From: Heliocybe sulcata
Lineage: Eukaryota; Basidiomycota; Agaricomycetes; Gloeophyllales; Gloeophyllaceae
Assembly (NCBI GenBank): GCA_004369045.1
Contig: ML213504.1
Coordinates: 343,508-407,507, forward strand
Direction: 5' to 3'
Length of the DNA stretch: 64,000 bases
Below are positions 47,447-59,417 of this stretch, one piece after another. The position numbers were made by a program, and so were the translations under genes. The notes under the pieces are model-generated. The model had not been told where the DNA came from and did not search any database. It was given only the letters and a program-made list of their open reading frames with translations. The stretch's first letter is position 1. Every line of letters begins with the position of its first letter.

Positions 47447-50400
47447 TCAAACGAACTCCACAGCACCGCGCTCTGAAGACAAGATCGCTGCCACCTTGCT
47501 CGACATACTCAGGGCGCTTCCGCCGGAGTAAGCCACAAGGTCAACCCTGTCTCTCGGGACCCTCACATCCAGTAGTTTCTCTAGATTTGTCGAAGCCAGA
47601 GCGTAAGCCTGCTGCTGGTTGATACGACCATTCGATTCCAACGCGGCCTAGACAACCTCATGTCAACATCTATTACGGGAGAAGCAGCTGTATGCTCTTA
47701 CCCAGGTCAGGTCCCAACGTGTATTCCCAGCCTGCCACCCATCCTGGGCGCCGATAGCGACCGTCACCCCGGACTCCACGAGCTCTACGAGTGCCGTGTC
47801 GTTCGTCAAAGGTGGGCCTGGAAGTCTAGAGTATAAATCACATTAGGAAGGACGCAGGGAACAGCTCCACGAGCACGTACATCCTACGATCGTCCCATGT
47901 GTCAGGGAAGGGCCTCGGCGGGATCAGGATGACGCCAACTCGCGCCTTCGCTGCAACGTTGACTTGAGTTAACTACAAATACCAACCATGGGAGGCCAGA
48001 ACCGACCTATCTCCTTTGCCAATAGATGAGCCTCTGAGGCGCGCGAGAAGACCATTCTCATTGTGGTTCCTCGAGCTTCCTCGATATCCGTTTTAAGCTT
48101 CAGCAAGCTCGCCATGATGTCCGCGCTCGAGACCTCGATGACCAGCGGGATAGTACCCTGCGTGCCCAATCAGTTATGCCGCACTCCGTTGATCACGGTG
48201 GCACGCTACTGTACCTCAGCAGCCCCGCGGAACCATCGACCGGTCTCGGTGTCCTTGCTCTCGCCTTCGAGCAGCAGCCTCCTCAAGGCTGCAATCTCGG
48301 TACTCACGCTGACTCCCGGTCCGAGCCCATGTCTACCTCCGACTGGATGAGGCCTGCCAATGTTGACGTGCAATGCGGTGATCTCCTTGACGACTGCACC
48401 ATCCTCGAGCGCGTGTGCGGCCCCGGTGCGGAACGTTGTCGACAGCCCAGAGATGATACTGTTAGGGCCGACGAAGAGGCCCACCTTAGTTAGTGAGGAC
48501 GTTGCCACTGTGACACCTGATCTATAAGCCAGCCTGCACTTGATATCAGTAAAAATGCCCCTGTCATGCTCGGCGCTCCGCTCACAATGCATTCCTAGTG
48601 CCGAATTGCAGTGCGTCAGCAGCTCGTGTGATACCTGCGGTATCACCCAGAATCTTCGGGACGTCGACGAAGAATGGATCGTACAGTGCCCCGTTGCCAG
48701 TGGAAGGCTCGCTGGCGATCTCTTCGATGCCGAGCGGAGAACCATATGTCATCAAGCCAGGAGCGATAGATCCACCTTGCAGGTCCACCACCTCTCGAGG
48801 CCCGGAAGACTTTGTGCTCTCTGAGCATGTCAAAGCCGACCCAGCGCAGGTGATCTTGCCTCCTTGTGCAACCACAACGCCGAGTTCTTTCTCACCCGCG
48901 GCCGCGAACGCCTCCGTAAGCTCGCCTTCCTCATCCTTAGACCAGACTGTCTTGACGTTCGTGAAGACCACCACGCCCTCTTCCTTTCTCCCCTCTAATG
49001 GCGGCAGCCCCTCCCACTTCCACGTCTCCTTCCTCTCCTTGGTCCAATCTGGCACACTCGGCACCCTTTTCCATGCGATATCATCCTTGCCCACGCCGAC
49101 CTGCACGTCCTCTGGTAGCTGCTTTATCCCGTCGATCCATACCTGCACCGGCGTGGCGCCCAGCTGCAGCGGGTGCGAGTCCCAGAGGACGACATCGGCA
49201 TCGGCGCCGACGCGAAGGAAGCCGATGCGGTGCGCCATTCCGACGGCGGTCGCTGCGGTCGAGGCGACAGAGGCGAGCGCCAGGTGTGGGGGAAGGCCGT
49301 AGTAGTGCGCTTGTTGTGCTTCGTTCAGGAGGTAGCGTGTGTTGATCACGGGATGATCGGTCTGGAGAGGGTGAGAGTGGATCGTAGCGCCAATGCGAGG
49401 GACCTTACCTTCATGACGACGCGGATGTCATTGTCCGCTAGAATGCGCGGGGCGAACTCGGAACCTCGGTATGATTCGCGCTTGTATCGATGATTCGTGG
49501 CGAATATAGCGATCGCAGGGGTACCTCCCCATGCGCGCTTAAGCACGTCGGGAACCAAGTAAGCCTCCGATGCGTGGTGGAAAAGAGCGATGGGAAATTG
49601 GAATTCGTTCGTCAGCCGTACGATGTCGTCAAAGTCCACCGCTTCATAGCAGTGGTGTGAGATCTTCACCCGCCCGCGCAGGACGTCCACCAACATCTCC
49701 CACTTGTAATCATCAGGAAACTCCTGGCCGTGGATGCTATCCCATAGCCCCTGCTCGGCATTGCTGCAGAAGCTGTCTTGCGCGGTCTTTACTTTCTGTG
49801 CTTCGTTGTACGCCCAGCGGAATGCCCATATAGAGTCCATGCGTGTGCCGTACCATTTGATGTTCTCTCCGCACGCCTGCTTCATGTGACGCCAGCGAGG
49901 AGGGAGAGCGTGGTCTAATTCGCTTCCGTTGAGCGAATGCGGAGGCTCGAGAACCATTGAAGACGGGGAGCGCTCAGAGGTCTTTCGTAATTTCATCATG
50001 AACGCCTGGCCGCCTGTGGTACGCCAGTGTTATCATTTAGTACGATGGAATGTGAGAGCCGACGCACCGATGGCGTTGCCACTTCCTGGCAATGCCTGGA
50101 CAGATGTGACTCCTCCTGCAATGCCGAGGCGGAATGCCTCGTCGTGGGTGTTGAATCCGTCAATTGAGCGAAGCCATGGGAGGATGGGACCATTGGGGGA
50201 GTTGACATCGAAGGTAGCTGTACAAGTTATCAGCAACTGATAACGTGTCCTGCGGCAGAAATCAGAGTAGAGGGCTTGGACGCGATCGCAGACATGTTTG
50301 TCGGCCTATCATTATGCCCAGTCCGGCCGATATGCGGTTGGAGCAAGCAGGTATGTACGCCATTGCTTTTGAGAACGATCGTCTGTCCCAAAGGACTGGA

Positions 50401-51157
50401 TTTTGAAGGGCTTTCCAAATCTTGCAGTCTACCTGACCGTCAAAGGTGGGACGTCGTCAACGGAAACGCGGGGTACCTGCGGCTCTGCGGACGAGACCTC
50501 GGGCTCCTGATAAACGGACTTGAGGATCGGACGCATATACCTTTTGTTCGCGCCAGCATCCCCTACTCTGATATCGAACATGACGCCTGAACTGTACTCA
50601 CCGCGCATGGAAGGTAACGGGAGCAGGCCGACATGGGAGTGCAGGTCAACTTTGTAACCAAGGTTATATCAGGGAGATTTTGATTAATTTGAGGATATCC
50701 CACCTAAGCCTGGCGTAACCCATGCACCCTTTGCGTCTACGACAGTGATGTTCTCAAGAGGAGCGTACAAGCTCCTCGGGACTTTCCCAACAGCCTTGAC
50801 AATACCCTGATCCAACAGAACATCCCCATAAACAATGTCTGTGCCGTTGTTGATTCCTGTCCAGATCCTGGCATTTCGTATCAAGGTCGCATTGGTGCCA
50901 GGCTCGAACCTATCGGAAACTTCTCTGTCGCCAAAGTCCGTCGGAGGTCCTGCTGGTTGTCGTAAAGCAGCACATTTCGCTAGTATTTCTTGGGCATGGA
51001 CGGGGACGCGGTGGACTGTTGGAGATGCTGAGAAGTAGAAATTGCTCGTAAGAACTGCCGACGCCGCGAGGATAGCACATAAGCCAAGGAGTAAGAGATG
51101 CCCGGACCTCCTAGATGTCGTCCGCAGAGTGCCAGACCCGAGACCCTTGTCGTCCAT
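47447..51157 (-). CDS. Tandem amidohydrolase (CE9-type), membrane-anchored or secreted
   Basis: Long multi-exon gene, start at 51157 (MDDKGLGSGTLRTTS), stop at 47447; about 900-950 aa. A hydrophobic segment HLLLLGLCAILAASAVL at about residues 20-40 is a signal anchor. First half: TLIRNARIWTG and VVDAKGAWVTPGLG, then the metal motif D-L-H-S-H-V-G-L near 50620. Metal-site His candidates lie in VKISHHCYEA and ALFHHASEAY, and Asp in MKSDHPV; the domain closes with GADADVVLWDSHPL. Second half: a repeat of the amidohydrolase entry (VVVFTNVKTVWS, VVDLQGGSIAPGLMTYG) in which the HxH position is replaced by TYGSPLG. Some annotations call such fungal proteins carbohydrate esterase family 9. The substrate is not known. 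Confidence 0.82.
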
Positions 51158-53191
51158 TGTGGTAGACAAAGTCGAGATGTGATTCGGATGTGGGCATGTC
51201 TATAAAGGCCACAGAATGTCGACAGCACGGTATACGCACGGACAGAGCGTTGCCGCCGGCACGTTTGTAAAGTCGAAGTTCCTGTATCGAGATTTGATTG
51301 GTGGCTGTGTCTCTTTCCAAACGACATGTGTTTGCCAAACCTTTGCAGTCAATTCAGTCCAAGGTAAGGAATGAGGCAGGCGACACCATTGCGAGGCCAC
51401 GCTACTTACTGACCTACGTGATTTGCACCTCTAGGATTGCATCTACGACCGCTGTAAAGTCTCCACTGCCACCGACGCAGTTTTCACTTGGTAATCAGCA
51501 AGTCCTTCTGAACGATGTCCATCCAGATGTCGCCCTATCGACACTGAGTAAAGTATAATTCAGTCTCCCGAGTGCCATTTCTCGAGGCCGCCGTACACCC
51601 CTGCGTACGGGTCCAGTAAAGGCTGGATAAAGTTCGGTCACGAGCACGCCGAGCCATGTTGTCCAGGAAGGACGCATCGGTCCGTCTCAGAATACTAGCG
51701 TCCACTCTGCAGCCGGGATACGTCGTTGGAAAAGTTGATGCATGTGGTATCTGTCGCAGGTGAACTCCGGCCATTATTGTAAGGAGCAATGGAAGTCTGA
51801 CATGCCGTAACAGCGACGATATATGCCCAGTTTATTACTGAGGATGCCTGGCCACGGAATTGCCGGTACCGTCCTTAACTTGCTTAAGTGCCATTCATCG
51901 TCTGAGAAGGGAATGGAAGATTGGCCAGGAGGTTGGCGCGGGTTACACTCTTCGAGTGCTATTCTTGCCAGAGCAGTGACCAAGAGCAAGTACGCGTCAA
52001 ACCGAAGGCTCTCGTGCACCAGCTCCGTAGGCACACGATACGGGCTGCTCAGGCCTCAGCTGCGTGGATGGTGGATACACTGAATATTCCATCTTGCGCA
52101 GCGACGTGTTCCGGACGCGGTACCGATGACGCAGAAGTAGCTCCCCTTACGTGCGCAAGCGTCATAGCGTATAGTCAGTCAAGCCATCATTACCGCACTG
52201 TAACGTCCCAGACTTGATACGCAACATGGACGCCAAGTCAGGCGACATTGTGGCCACTACTAGTGTATCGGCTGAGTATGACCCTGTCATTCCTGCAGCG
52301 CATCCTGGTGCTGATGCGGCCCTCCATAAGGAATCGGCCATTACGCCCGCGCAATGGGCTTCCAGTCCGTTGCATCGTCCACCGCGAGCGACTACTCGCC
52401 ACCCAGCTGCGCACAGCAGCAACATCAATCAGATCCCGAGGAGCTTCGCATGATGGGCAGAGCGAAGATACTGTTGCGATTACGCCTACTGCCAAGATCA
52501 TCCGCGATCTTATGGCCGGCCTTGCTGTTGGAAGTACCCTCCTCCATGTGAGTATATATCCATTTCGCATTGTAAGGGAAGACTGTTGCAGAGTACCAAT
52601 GGTCGGGAAGCGTCTCAATCCGTGGCTGTCCCTCAGAGACCGTCGCCTTGAGCAAGTAGGCGAATAGCTCTACCCAGCCTATCAGAGCATGATAACGGGC
52701 CAGCTAAGCTTTCAGGGCTGTCGTCAATAAGCACGCCCGGGGATCGAATTCAGGGTCGCCAGGAAAGTACTAGGTCGATCACGGGAGAAGTCAGGGTCCC
52801 ACGCAGCGCTAGGATGTCTCGTATTGATATTGATCAATACTGCTTGGAAATACTTCAGAGGTATTGAGCGGAAACGTCCAGTACCGAGCCACATTCTTGA
52901 ATATATTGTCAACCTTTGGTGAAACCGCAGCAAGGAACAAGCCACAAGCCACAAGAGGTGGCCCGGCATCGAATCGGCATAATTCAGGCTGCCGAGTATT
53001 CCGAATTGACAAGCTCGGGCACGTAAGACTGTCTATTCCACATCACGTACAGCTTACCATCTCGCCGTTAAATGGGGACTTCATATATCGTTCGCCATCC
53101 GATATTAAACCCATGCCCGACTAGCACCACCATTCATCGCACCTCCGTAGCCAGCATCGCATCCACAGCAGCGACAGCACCTTGATCTACT
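51158..53191. other. Gene-poor stretch
   Basis: About 2 kb. A 75-codon frame at 52226-52453 (+, starting MDAKSGDIVATT) could be a remnant or first exon, but I could not extend it by splicing to anything recognisable. Nothing else supported. Confidence 0.4.
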
Positions 53192-54991
53192 ATGCACCGA
53201 TGTCTGCTCATTCCCGAGCTGCTATCGAATATCTTCGAGTTCCAAGAGAGGAAGCGGGAACTCGCCATCCTCGCACGGACGTGTCGTGCATTTGGGGATC
53301 CTGCGCTCGACGTCTTATGGAGAGATCTGAGCTCGCTCAGCACGTTGATCAAGGCAACTGTCCCGCCGCATTTATGGGAAGACGTCTCTCCTCGTGGCTT
53401 GTCGGAGATTGTGACCTTGGTGCGTTGTCGTCTGTGCATGTCCATTAAGCTTGTCGATGCTGATGGTGAAACGGCTGGCTAGTTCTTCCGAGGGCCACCC
53501 GCCCCCTCTGATTTGAATCGATTCGCGTACTATGCGTCGCGGGTGCAGACACTGGGCAGGAGTGATGTTGGACGAGACGGAACCTGTGGAGAGAAAATAG
53601 ACCCATCGGTGTTCCACTACCTGCATCAGCACCGTCCGACATCAGCGATCCTTCCTCGACTACGCCGCTTGGTGTGGAATATAGTCAATGCCAATGCCTT
53701 GTCCTGCATCAACTTCTTCCTGGGACCGAACGTCCGTTATGTCCATCTCTCCCTATTCGCCCATCACTCTCAGTCGGATATAACGGCTACGCTTGACCAT
53801 ATCAAAGAGAAATGCGCCGCTCTTGAGGAGATATGCATGGTAGACCGGACAAAGTCTGCAGTCATAGCGGAGGCAAGATCCCAATTCATGGGCTCACTAG
53901 CGTCGCTGCGCGTGATATCTCTCACTCTTGGATGCCGGACGCTCGGATATCGGGCAATGGTGCATCTAGCGAATCTGCGTCACCTTGAGAAGCTCACCTT
54001 GACCATTCGTGCCTTATCGCCTGCCACGGTCCGCGATGCTCACTGGAATCAGTTATACCCCATCCCAGATGCGCCTTTCCCACAGCTGCGGACCCTGTCA
54101 GTTGAGACCGCTGCGATGGACTTCTGTTTCGCTCTGCTGAGCCTGGTTCAAGATTCACCGGTGCAGACGCTGCACTTGGACTACGACCCCTACGATTCGC
54201 TGCCTCCTCCCGAATATCCCACTGGTGGACCCACAGTAGGAGAGCGGACTTTCCAGAAGCTTCAATTCCTGGACGTCTCTACGCCCTGTCTCGCTGTCTG
54301 CACCACGCTGTTCAAGTCGCTACGCCTGACAGCCGTCGAAAAGCTCGATGTCAGAATCGCGGTACCAGCAGAAGACGATCTGGAGCGGTTCATCGCAGTC
54401 GTCTCGCGGTGCTTCTCGTCTTCTTCCCTGACGTCCCTTCATGTCGTACAGCGTTCTCCTTTCGTGGGCAGCTCTTGCCACACCAGCGACATCATCCTGC
54501 CTCTCTTGCAATTTTCAAAATTGACGGATATGGTCCTGCTGCCCGGCGGTCATATCGAATTGGACGACGACGTGGCTGGGGATATGGCTCGTTCATGGCC
54601 CGAGTTGCAGTGCATCACGATTGGTGCCGGTGACCACGCGAAACGTAGCCGCAGGATTTCTTTAGCGGGTCTGATCCCGTTCGCGATCCACTGCGATAAG
54701 CTGCGCTACATTCGACTTGGTATCGATTCTGCCGGCATATTGCCACCTGTGAACCATGCCGAAAGTACGGTCCCGAGCAACACTAGTGTCAACGAGCTTT
54801 GGATCGGCTTGTGCCCTTTGCCGCATGACAAGGCGCAGGAAGTGGCCACCTTCCTTGGACACCTGTTCCCTGGGCTGCAGCTGCTGCATGCATATCACTC
54901 TAGTGAATGCGGGCAGTGGTCATGGCGTTATGGCGGCGGCGAAGTGTGCCCTTGGGCTGCGGTTCGGAAGGAAATTCTGGAAAATCATTAG
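53192..54991 (+). CDS. F-box protein with LRR-like C-terminal region
   Basis: Exons 53192-53419 and 53483-54991 give 578 aa. An F-box-like segment sits at the extreme N-terminus (CLLIPELLSNIFEF followed by LAILARTCRAFGDPALDVLWRDL), the usual layout of the very large Agaricomycete F-box family. The intron (GTGCGT...GGCTAG) follows the helix SEIVTL, and exon 2 opens FFRGPPAPSDLNRF. The remainder has irregular leucine-rich units (LRTLSVETAAMDF, LTSLHVVQRSPF, LRYIRLGIDSAG) and ends with the family's terminal block LFPGLQLLHAY followed by a Trp-rich end. Predicted adaptor of a Skp1-Cullin ligase; the target is unknown. Confidence 0.85.
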
Positions 54992-55712
54992 TGTAGTATA
55001 CTGTATAGATGGAACATATGGGATAGGGTATATTCAGTGACCGTCAACAGTCTTTTAATGCTTTCTTTTCTGGGCATGTACTTACTAATTACAATAGGAA
55101 GATGTAATTTTCTAGGAGTGCCGCCGTGCGAGGCCACTTGGTTCCGCTCGCTGCAGAAGTTGAGTACTCACCAGATCTCCCATATGTCAGCTCTCCTGGA
55201 CATGGTCCATGGTCGCCACTTTCAAACCATCTATCGTTCCCTTGCATCCTCGGAAACGAGTTACTCGATTGCCATGTTCACCGTCATCTTCCCCATCGTC
55301 TACGTCGTGTTAGCGAGCCTGAGCTGCGCTTCACATGTACATACAGGAAAATTGTATTCCATGATACATATACACAATGAGCTTCATAAAGGTGACCTAG
55401 GACATAGCTAGTGATGTGATCCACGATCCGGCCTTCCAATAACTGGGAACATAAGCGGCACCACCACGCTCATAAAACTACACGCCGATAACCATAACGA
55501 GACGGGAGAAAGCAGAACATGAATCCTGAGAGGGGTTGCATAGGAGTGTAGGAATGTAAGGGGTCCAGGCGCACGTATAGACAGAGAAAAGGGAGTAAAA
55601 GAGAAAATATAATAAAAGATAGATCAGCCGAGATTAGGACAGATGGCGGCGTCGGAGCCAGGGCGTCGGCGAGCCAGGAAACACGAGCGGGGTGTGGTCG
55701 TGATCGTCAGGA
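54992..55712. other. Intergenic, convergent 3' ends
   Basis: About 720 bp between the F-box gene (+) and the KEN-box protein gene (-). AT-rich and purine-rich near 55580-55625 (likely 3' flank). No gene seen. Confidence 0.4.
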
Positions 55713-56798
55713 TCACAGGAAAAGCTCATCACCGCCCTCGGGCTCGTCCACCTCCTCCTCCATCATCCGCCGCGCGGCCCACTTCTTCTCTCGCGGCGTC
55801 GCATTGCGCATGGGCACGTCGAACCCCTCACCCAGCGGCATCACACCGCGCGCGCGCGGCGTCGCACCGAGATCCATCACCGCGTCTTTGTCGTCGCCGC
55901 CGACGCGCAGCGCCTTCATCGGCGAGACGGGCATGCTCTGGTACTGGTGCTGGTACTTCCGCGCTACCTTCTTCCTCGTCCCCTCCGGGCTGAACGTGAT
56001 GCTCTGCTTGAGCGGGCTCCCCGGCACCGTCGCGGTCTTGGCCATCTTCGGCCGCTCCGGGCACCACGCGACGGGCTCGTTCTCCTTGTCCTTGCCCCCG
56101 CCTTCCTGCTCCTCGTCGCCACTGACGGGCGGCGACGGCGGCCGCGGCGCGGTGCATTCCGACGGGTGCGGGACGTAGACGCACGGGTCGCGGAAGATAT
56201 CGAAGCCGGGGTAGTGCTCTGACTCGCGGTCTGGCGAGGGCGGGAGGTCGCGCGCGACGTACGTGCCCTTCAGTACGCAAGGCGCTGGGGCAGGGCTGGG
56301 AATGGAGTACTCCTCCATCATGGCGTCGGCAAAAGAGTCGTTAACAGTGTCACGACGTTTAACAGAAGCGTGTTTGTTGGTCTTTGTGGAAGAATGCAGC
56401 TCTGGTGAGGGCGCGAGCGCGAGCGCGGGCTTGGGGTGGCGCTTCGGGGTGGACTGGATAGAGGTGGCACTGCTGCCCTCCGCCTCCTGCTCGCTCGGTG
56501 TGCGCGACAGCGCGAACAAGGCGGCGGCGGCCTTGCTGGGCTCGTCCGACATGGCGGCGTACTTTGTGAGCCGGGACTGGAGCGACGGCAGCTTCTCAGG
56601 GGACATGATAACGCGACGCTGCTTGTGCTCGGGGCTCGCGTTGGCGGGAGATACGGGCCGCTTCTTGCTGTCTTTGAAGGGGCTGGCTGCAAGACGCATG
56701 CCGAGGAGGAACTCGTCGAGGGGCCATTCGTTGAGGGTGCCAGGGCGTTTAGGCTGGCGCATAGGGCTACGTTGCATATGGGAAGGATAGAGAGACAT
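55713..56798 (-). CDS. Disordered, proline-directed phosphosite-rich protein with KEN box
   Basis: Intronless frame of 361 aa, start MSLYPSHMQRSPMRQPKRPGT at 56798. It has almost no predicted globular core. It is rich in Ser-Pro and Thr-Pro sites within basic context (RSPMR, KRPVSPA, IMSPEK, TPKRHPK, TVPGSPLK, PVSPMK, GATPRAR, NATPREK), the pattern of cyclin-dependent kinase substrates. KDKENEPV carries a KEN motif, the degron read by the anaphase-promoting complex with Cdh1. One WPLDEFLLGMRL segment near residue 25 may fold as a short helix. The upstream region holds two ACGCGT boxes. I do not recognise an orthologue by name; a cell-cycle role is inferred from these features together. Confidence 0.72.
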   Translation of the reverse strand: MSLYPSHMQRSPMRQPKRPGTLNEWPLDEFLLGMRLAASPFKDSKKRPVSPANASPEHKQRRVIMSPEKLPSLQSRLTKYAAMSDEPSKAAAALFALSRTPSEQEAEGSSATSIQSTPKRHPKPALALAPSPELHSSTKTNKHASVKRRDTVNDSFADAMMEEYSIPSPAPAPCVLKGTYVARDLPPSPDRESEHYPGFDIFRDPCVYVPHPSECTAPRPPSPPVSGDEEQEGGGKDKENEPVAWCPERPKMAKTATVPGSPLKQSITFSPEGTRKKVARKYQHQYQSMPVSPMKALRVGGDDKDAVMDLGATPRARGVMPLGEGFDVPMRNATPREKKWAARRMMEEEVDEPEGGDELFL

Positions 56799-57318
56799 GG
56801 TGGCTTAGTGGTGGCTTAGTGGTGGATCAAGAGCAAGGTTGCGCGGCAGAGATAAGCGAGAGTCCGGGTAGAAGAGGACCAGAGCACGACGTTCCCGCAT
56901 GCACTCGTCAACGGCGCGTAAATATACCACAATATCGCGAACAGTCACAGCTGTGACACTGCATTGTTCATGTCACAGAGGATCCCTATTGGCTGCTCGC
57001 GTACTCACGTGACTGCCGCGCGACGCGTTGCCGACGCGTAAGGCCTGGAACGTGTTGCAGGCGCACCCTCATATCAGTAAGCGGGCACCCCGGAACATGA
57101 CAGCCGGCGGTTCCATCCTGTTCCATCACTCGAGGACGTTCTTCTCGTCCTCGCTGAACGTCTGCAACCTTAACCCAGGATATATTACGAGCGTGAGGAA
57201 CAATCACGGTCAAAACACCATACGTCAAAACACCATACAATCAAACACCAAGTCGGCTGTTATTCACTGTAAAGCCTATCATTATTCATACGGTTCACTT
57301 GTTACACTGTCGCCCAAC
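56799..57318. other. Upstream region of the KEN-box gene and 3' flank of the dehydrogenase
   Basis: About 520 bp. Besides the two ACGCGT boxes (57023-57039) it has a perfect 15-bp tandem duplication at 57209-57238 (unit GTCAAAACACCATAC), just past the dehydrogenase stop. No gene seen. Confidence 0.5.
57023..57039 (-). promoter_or_regulatory. Paired MCB-type boxes (ACGCGT x2)
   Basis: Palindromic ACGCGT occurs at 57023-57028 and again at 57034-57039, five bases apart, 225-240 bp upstream of the KEN-box gene start. ACGCGT is the MluI cell-cycle box bound by MBF (Mbp1/Swi6, Cdc10 complexes), which drives G1/S transcription in fungi. Binding here is inferred. Confidence 0.5.
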
Positions 57319-58631
57319 TCAAGGAACGATGACAGCCCTAAACTTGGCAGACCCATCCATCATGCTCTGATACGCCTCCGCCGCCTTCTCCAGCGGGTAC
57401 TTCTGGATCTGGCACTTGACATTCGTCAACTTGCTGAACTCGGCACAGTCCTCGCTGTCCTTGGCTGTACCGGCCGGCCAGCCCCGAAGCGAGAGGCGCT
57501 TTGTGATGAGGGGAGCTACGAACAACGCTCGGCGTCATATCCACAGTACTCGAAAGAGAGAACAGCGTACTTGTCTCGACCTTTAGCGCGTCTGGTGCAA
57601 TGGCTAGCAGCAGCAATGTGCCCCCTACCGCCAAACCGGGGATTAACGCCTGAATAATCTCCGCGCTCGGAGCAGTGGCCACGATCAAGTTCGCTCCGCC
57701 CAGCTTGTTCAGCTCCTCCGCCTGGTTAACCTTGCTGCCGTCCAGGTACACGTGCGCACCAAGTTGCGTCGCGAGATCCTTCTTGCCAGCCGAGGTGGAC
57801 AGGGCAATGGTCTTATACCCCATGGCGCGGGAGTACTGCAGCGCAAGGTGACCGAGACCGCTGGAGAGGAGTATGGTCAGTACTTTCCTGCTCCCCAGCT
57901 CTAACACAACATCCGTACCCGATACCCTGCACTGCGACAATGTCGCCTCCTTTCAAGCCCATGTTCCGGATGGAGTCTGCATACAGAGCATATCAATAAC
58001 CAAGAGGTGGACATGCATATAGGCACGAAATATACTCACTGTACGTCGTGACGCCTGCACACATCAACGGCGCCGTCTCCGCAGGGTCCATCCCCTCAGG
58101 GATAGTGACCACCGCCTCACTCCGCAACGTCGCATACTCCGCGTACCCGCCGTCCATCGTCACGCCTGCTCGCCCCACTCGTCAAGCACCTTCCCCCCAT
58201 CAGAATATCCCGCACGCACCGTTGATCTGCTCATTCTGACAAGTATTGAAGTCCCCCTTCCGGCACTGCAGACACGTCGCGCAATGGGCACCATGCCATC
58301 CGCCCCCGACGCGCTGCCCGGCCTTCCACAGCGTCTCCCCGGGGCCCACCGCGACAACCTTGCCAACGATCTCGTGCCCCGGGATACGGGGTGTGCCCAC
58401 GGGCATGATCTGGTTCACGACGAGGTCGTCACTGCAGGCAAGGTCAGCTCACGGAGGAAGGAGGTCGATCGGCTATATGAGAGTCGAGTACCTGCGACAC
58501 ACCCCGCACGCCTCGACCTTCACGACAACCTCCCCGGGCCCTGGGTCCTTCCACTTGACATCCACGAGCTCGATTGCGCCTTTCTTGGTGACCGACGCGG
58601 CCTTGTACGACGCAGGCGGCTTGAACGACAT
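57319..58631 (-). CDS. Zinc-dependent alcohol dehydrogenase (MDR family)
   Basis: Medium-chain dehydrogenase/reductase, start ATG at 58631 (MSFKPPASYKAAS), stop at 57319, about six exons, roughly 340-350 aa. Catalytic zinc ligands: Cys in EACGVCRSDD (spliced across an intron), His-Glu in PGHEIVGKV, and a Cys in the PLMCAGVTTY segment. The structural zinc loop is complete with four Cys: CATCLQCRKGDFNTC. The nucleotide fold follows with GGDIVAVQGIGGLGHLALQY (spliced) and ALSTSAGKKDLA. The C-terminus is LSLRGWPAGTAKDSEDCAEF and ends FRAVIVP. An NAD(P)-linked alcohol or aldehyde reaction is expected; the cofactor is not decided by what I can see. A TATATA element lies about 90 bp upstream. Confidence 0.92.
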
Positions 58632-59417
58632 GGCTTACTGAACGACAAGGGCAAACTTGAGTGATTGGTGCTTTGCTAGGTGCAACTCTAGGTCTGCTGG
58701 CCATGGGTGCTGCCTGCTGGGTATATAACCGTCCCAGTTTTGTCCAAAATTAGCCAGTAGGTGGTTTCTGACGTAGATTCTGGTGTCAGACGGTCCATCA
58801 TGCATCAGTACTCAGTGACTAGTGAAGCTTTGAAGTCCCAGCACCCACCAAGGCCGCCTATCACCGGTTCGACGTTCACCGGCACCGGTCACCTCTCCAC
58901 GCGTCCCTGTCGATCCCACACTGCTTATTTATCTCCACGTACCTCTCTCCTTGGTCCAATCCACGTCTATCTTCCTTGCTGCGCGGGTATGAAATCGAAC
59001 TCTTGCCGCTATATCGACCTCTGGATCCGTAAGCCTTATCTTCAAAAGGTGCTGCTTGGCTGCGCTCATCCGAAGAAAGCCTCGGCTCGGGGAGAGCTTG
59101 ATTGTGATTGACGTCACGCGTCGTGCCCCGTCATTAGACACGATCGGGCCAGTCACAATCGAAGCAGACGAACCAGGCCGTTATACAGTTAACCTCGACT
59201 GAACCAGCTGACTCCCTTAACCGCATCTTGATAATAAGCACAATAACTACGTGGTCGTTGCCGTCCCAGTAAGTCAGCGAAGGAGGGATCCGAAAAGCGA
59301 CACGTCTTCAGGCCAGCTTCTCTACGAGTCAAAATAACATGTAGAGTATAGACGTACATACAACATAAAGATACGCAGCAAAAATAATACATCCTCAGCT
59401 CCTCCAGCGGTCTCCGG
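58632..59417. other. Upstream region of the alcohol dehydrogenase
   Basis: About 790 bp. A TATATA element (58722-58728) is the probable TATA box of the dehydrogenase. No gene seen. Confidence 0.5.
58721..58728 (-). promoter_or_regulatory. TATA element of the dehydrogenase gene
   Basis: On the minus strand GGTTATATACCC lies about 90 bp before the dehydrogenase ATG, a normal distance for a fungal TATA box with a leader of about 60 nt. Position is the only support. Confidence 0.45.

Noticed and set aside
52226-52453. 75-codon frame beginning MDAKSGDIV
   Set aside because: Codon pattern is plausible, but no extension, domain or neighbour supports it.
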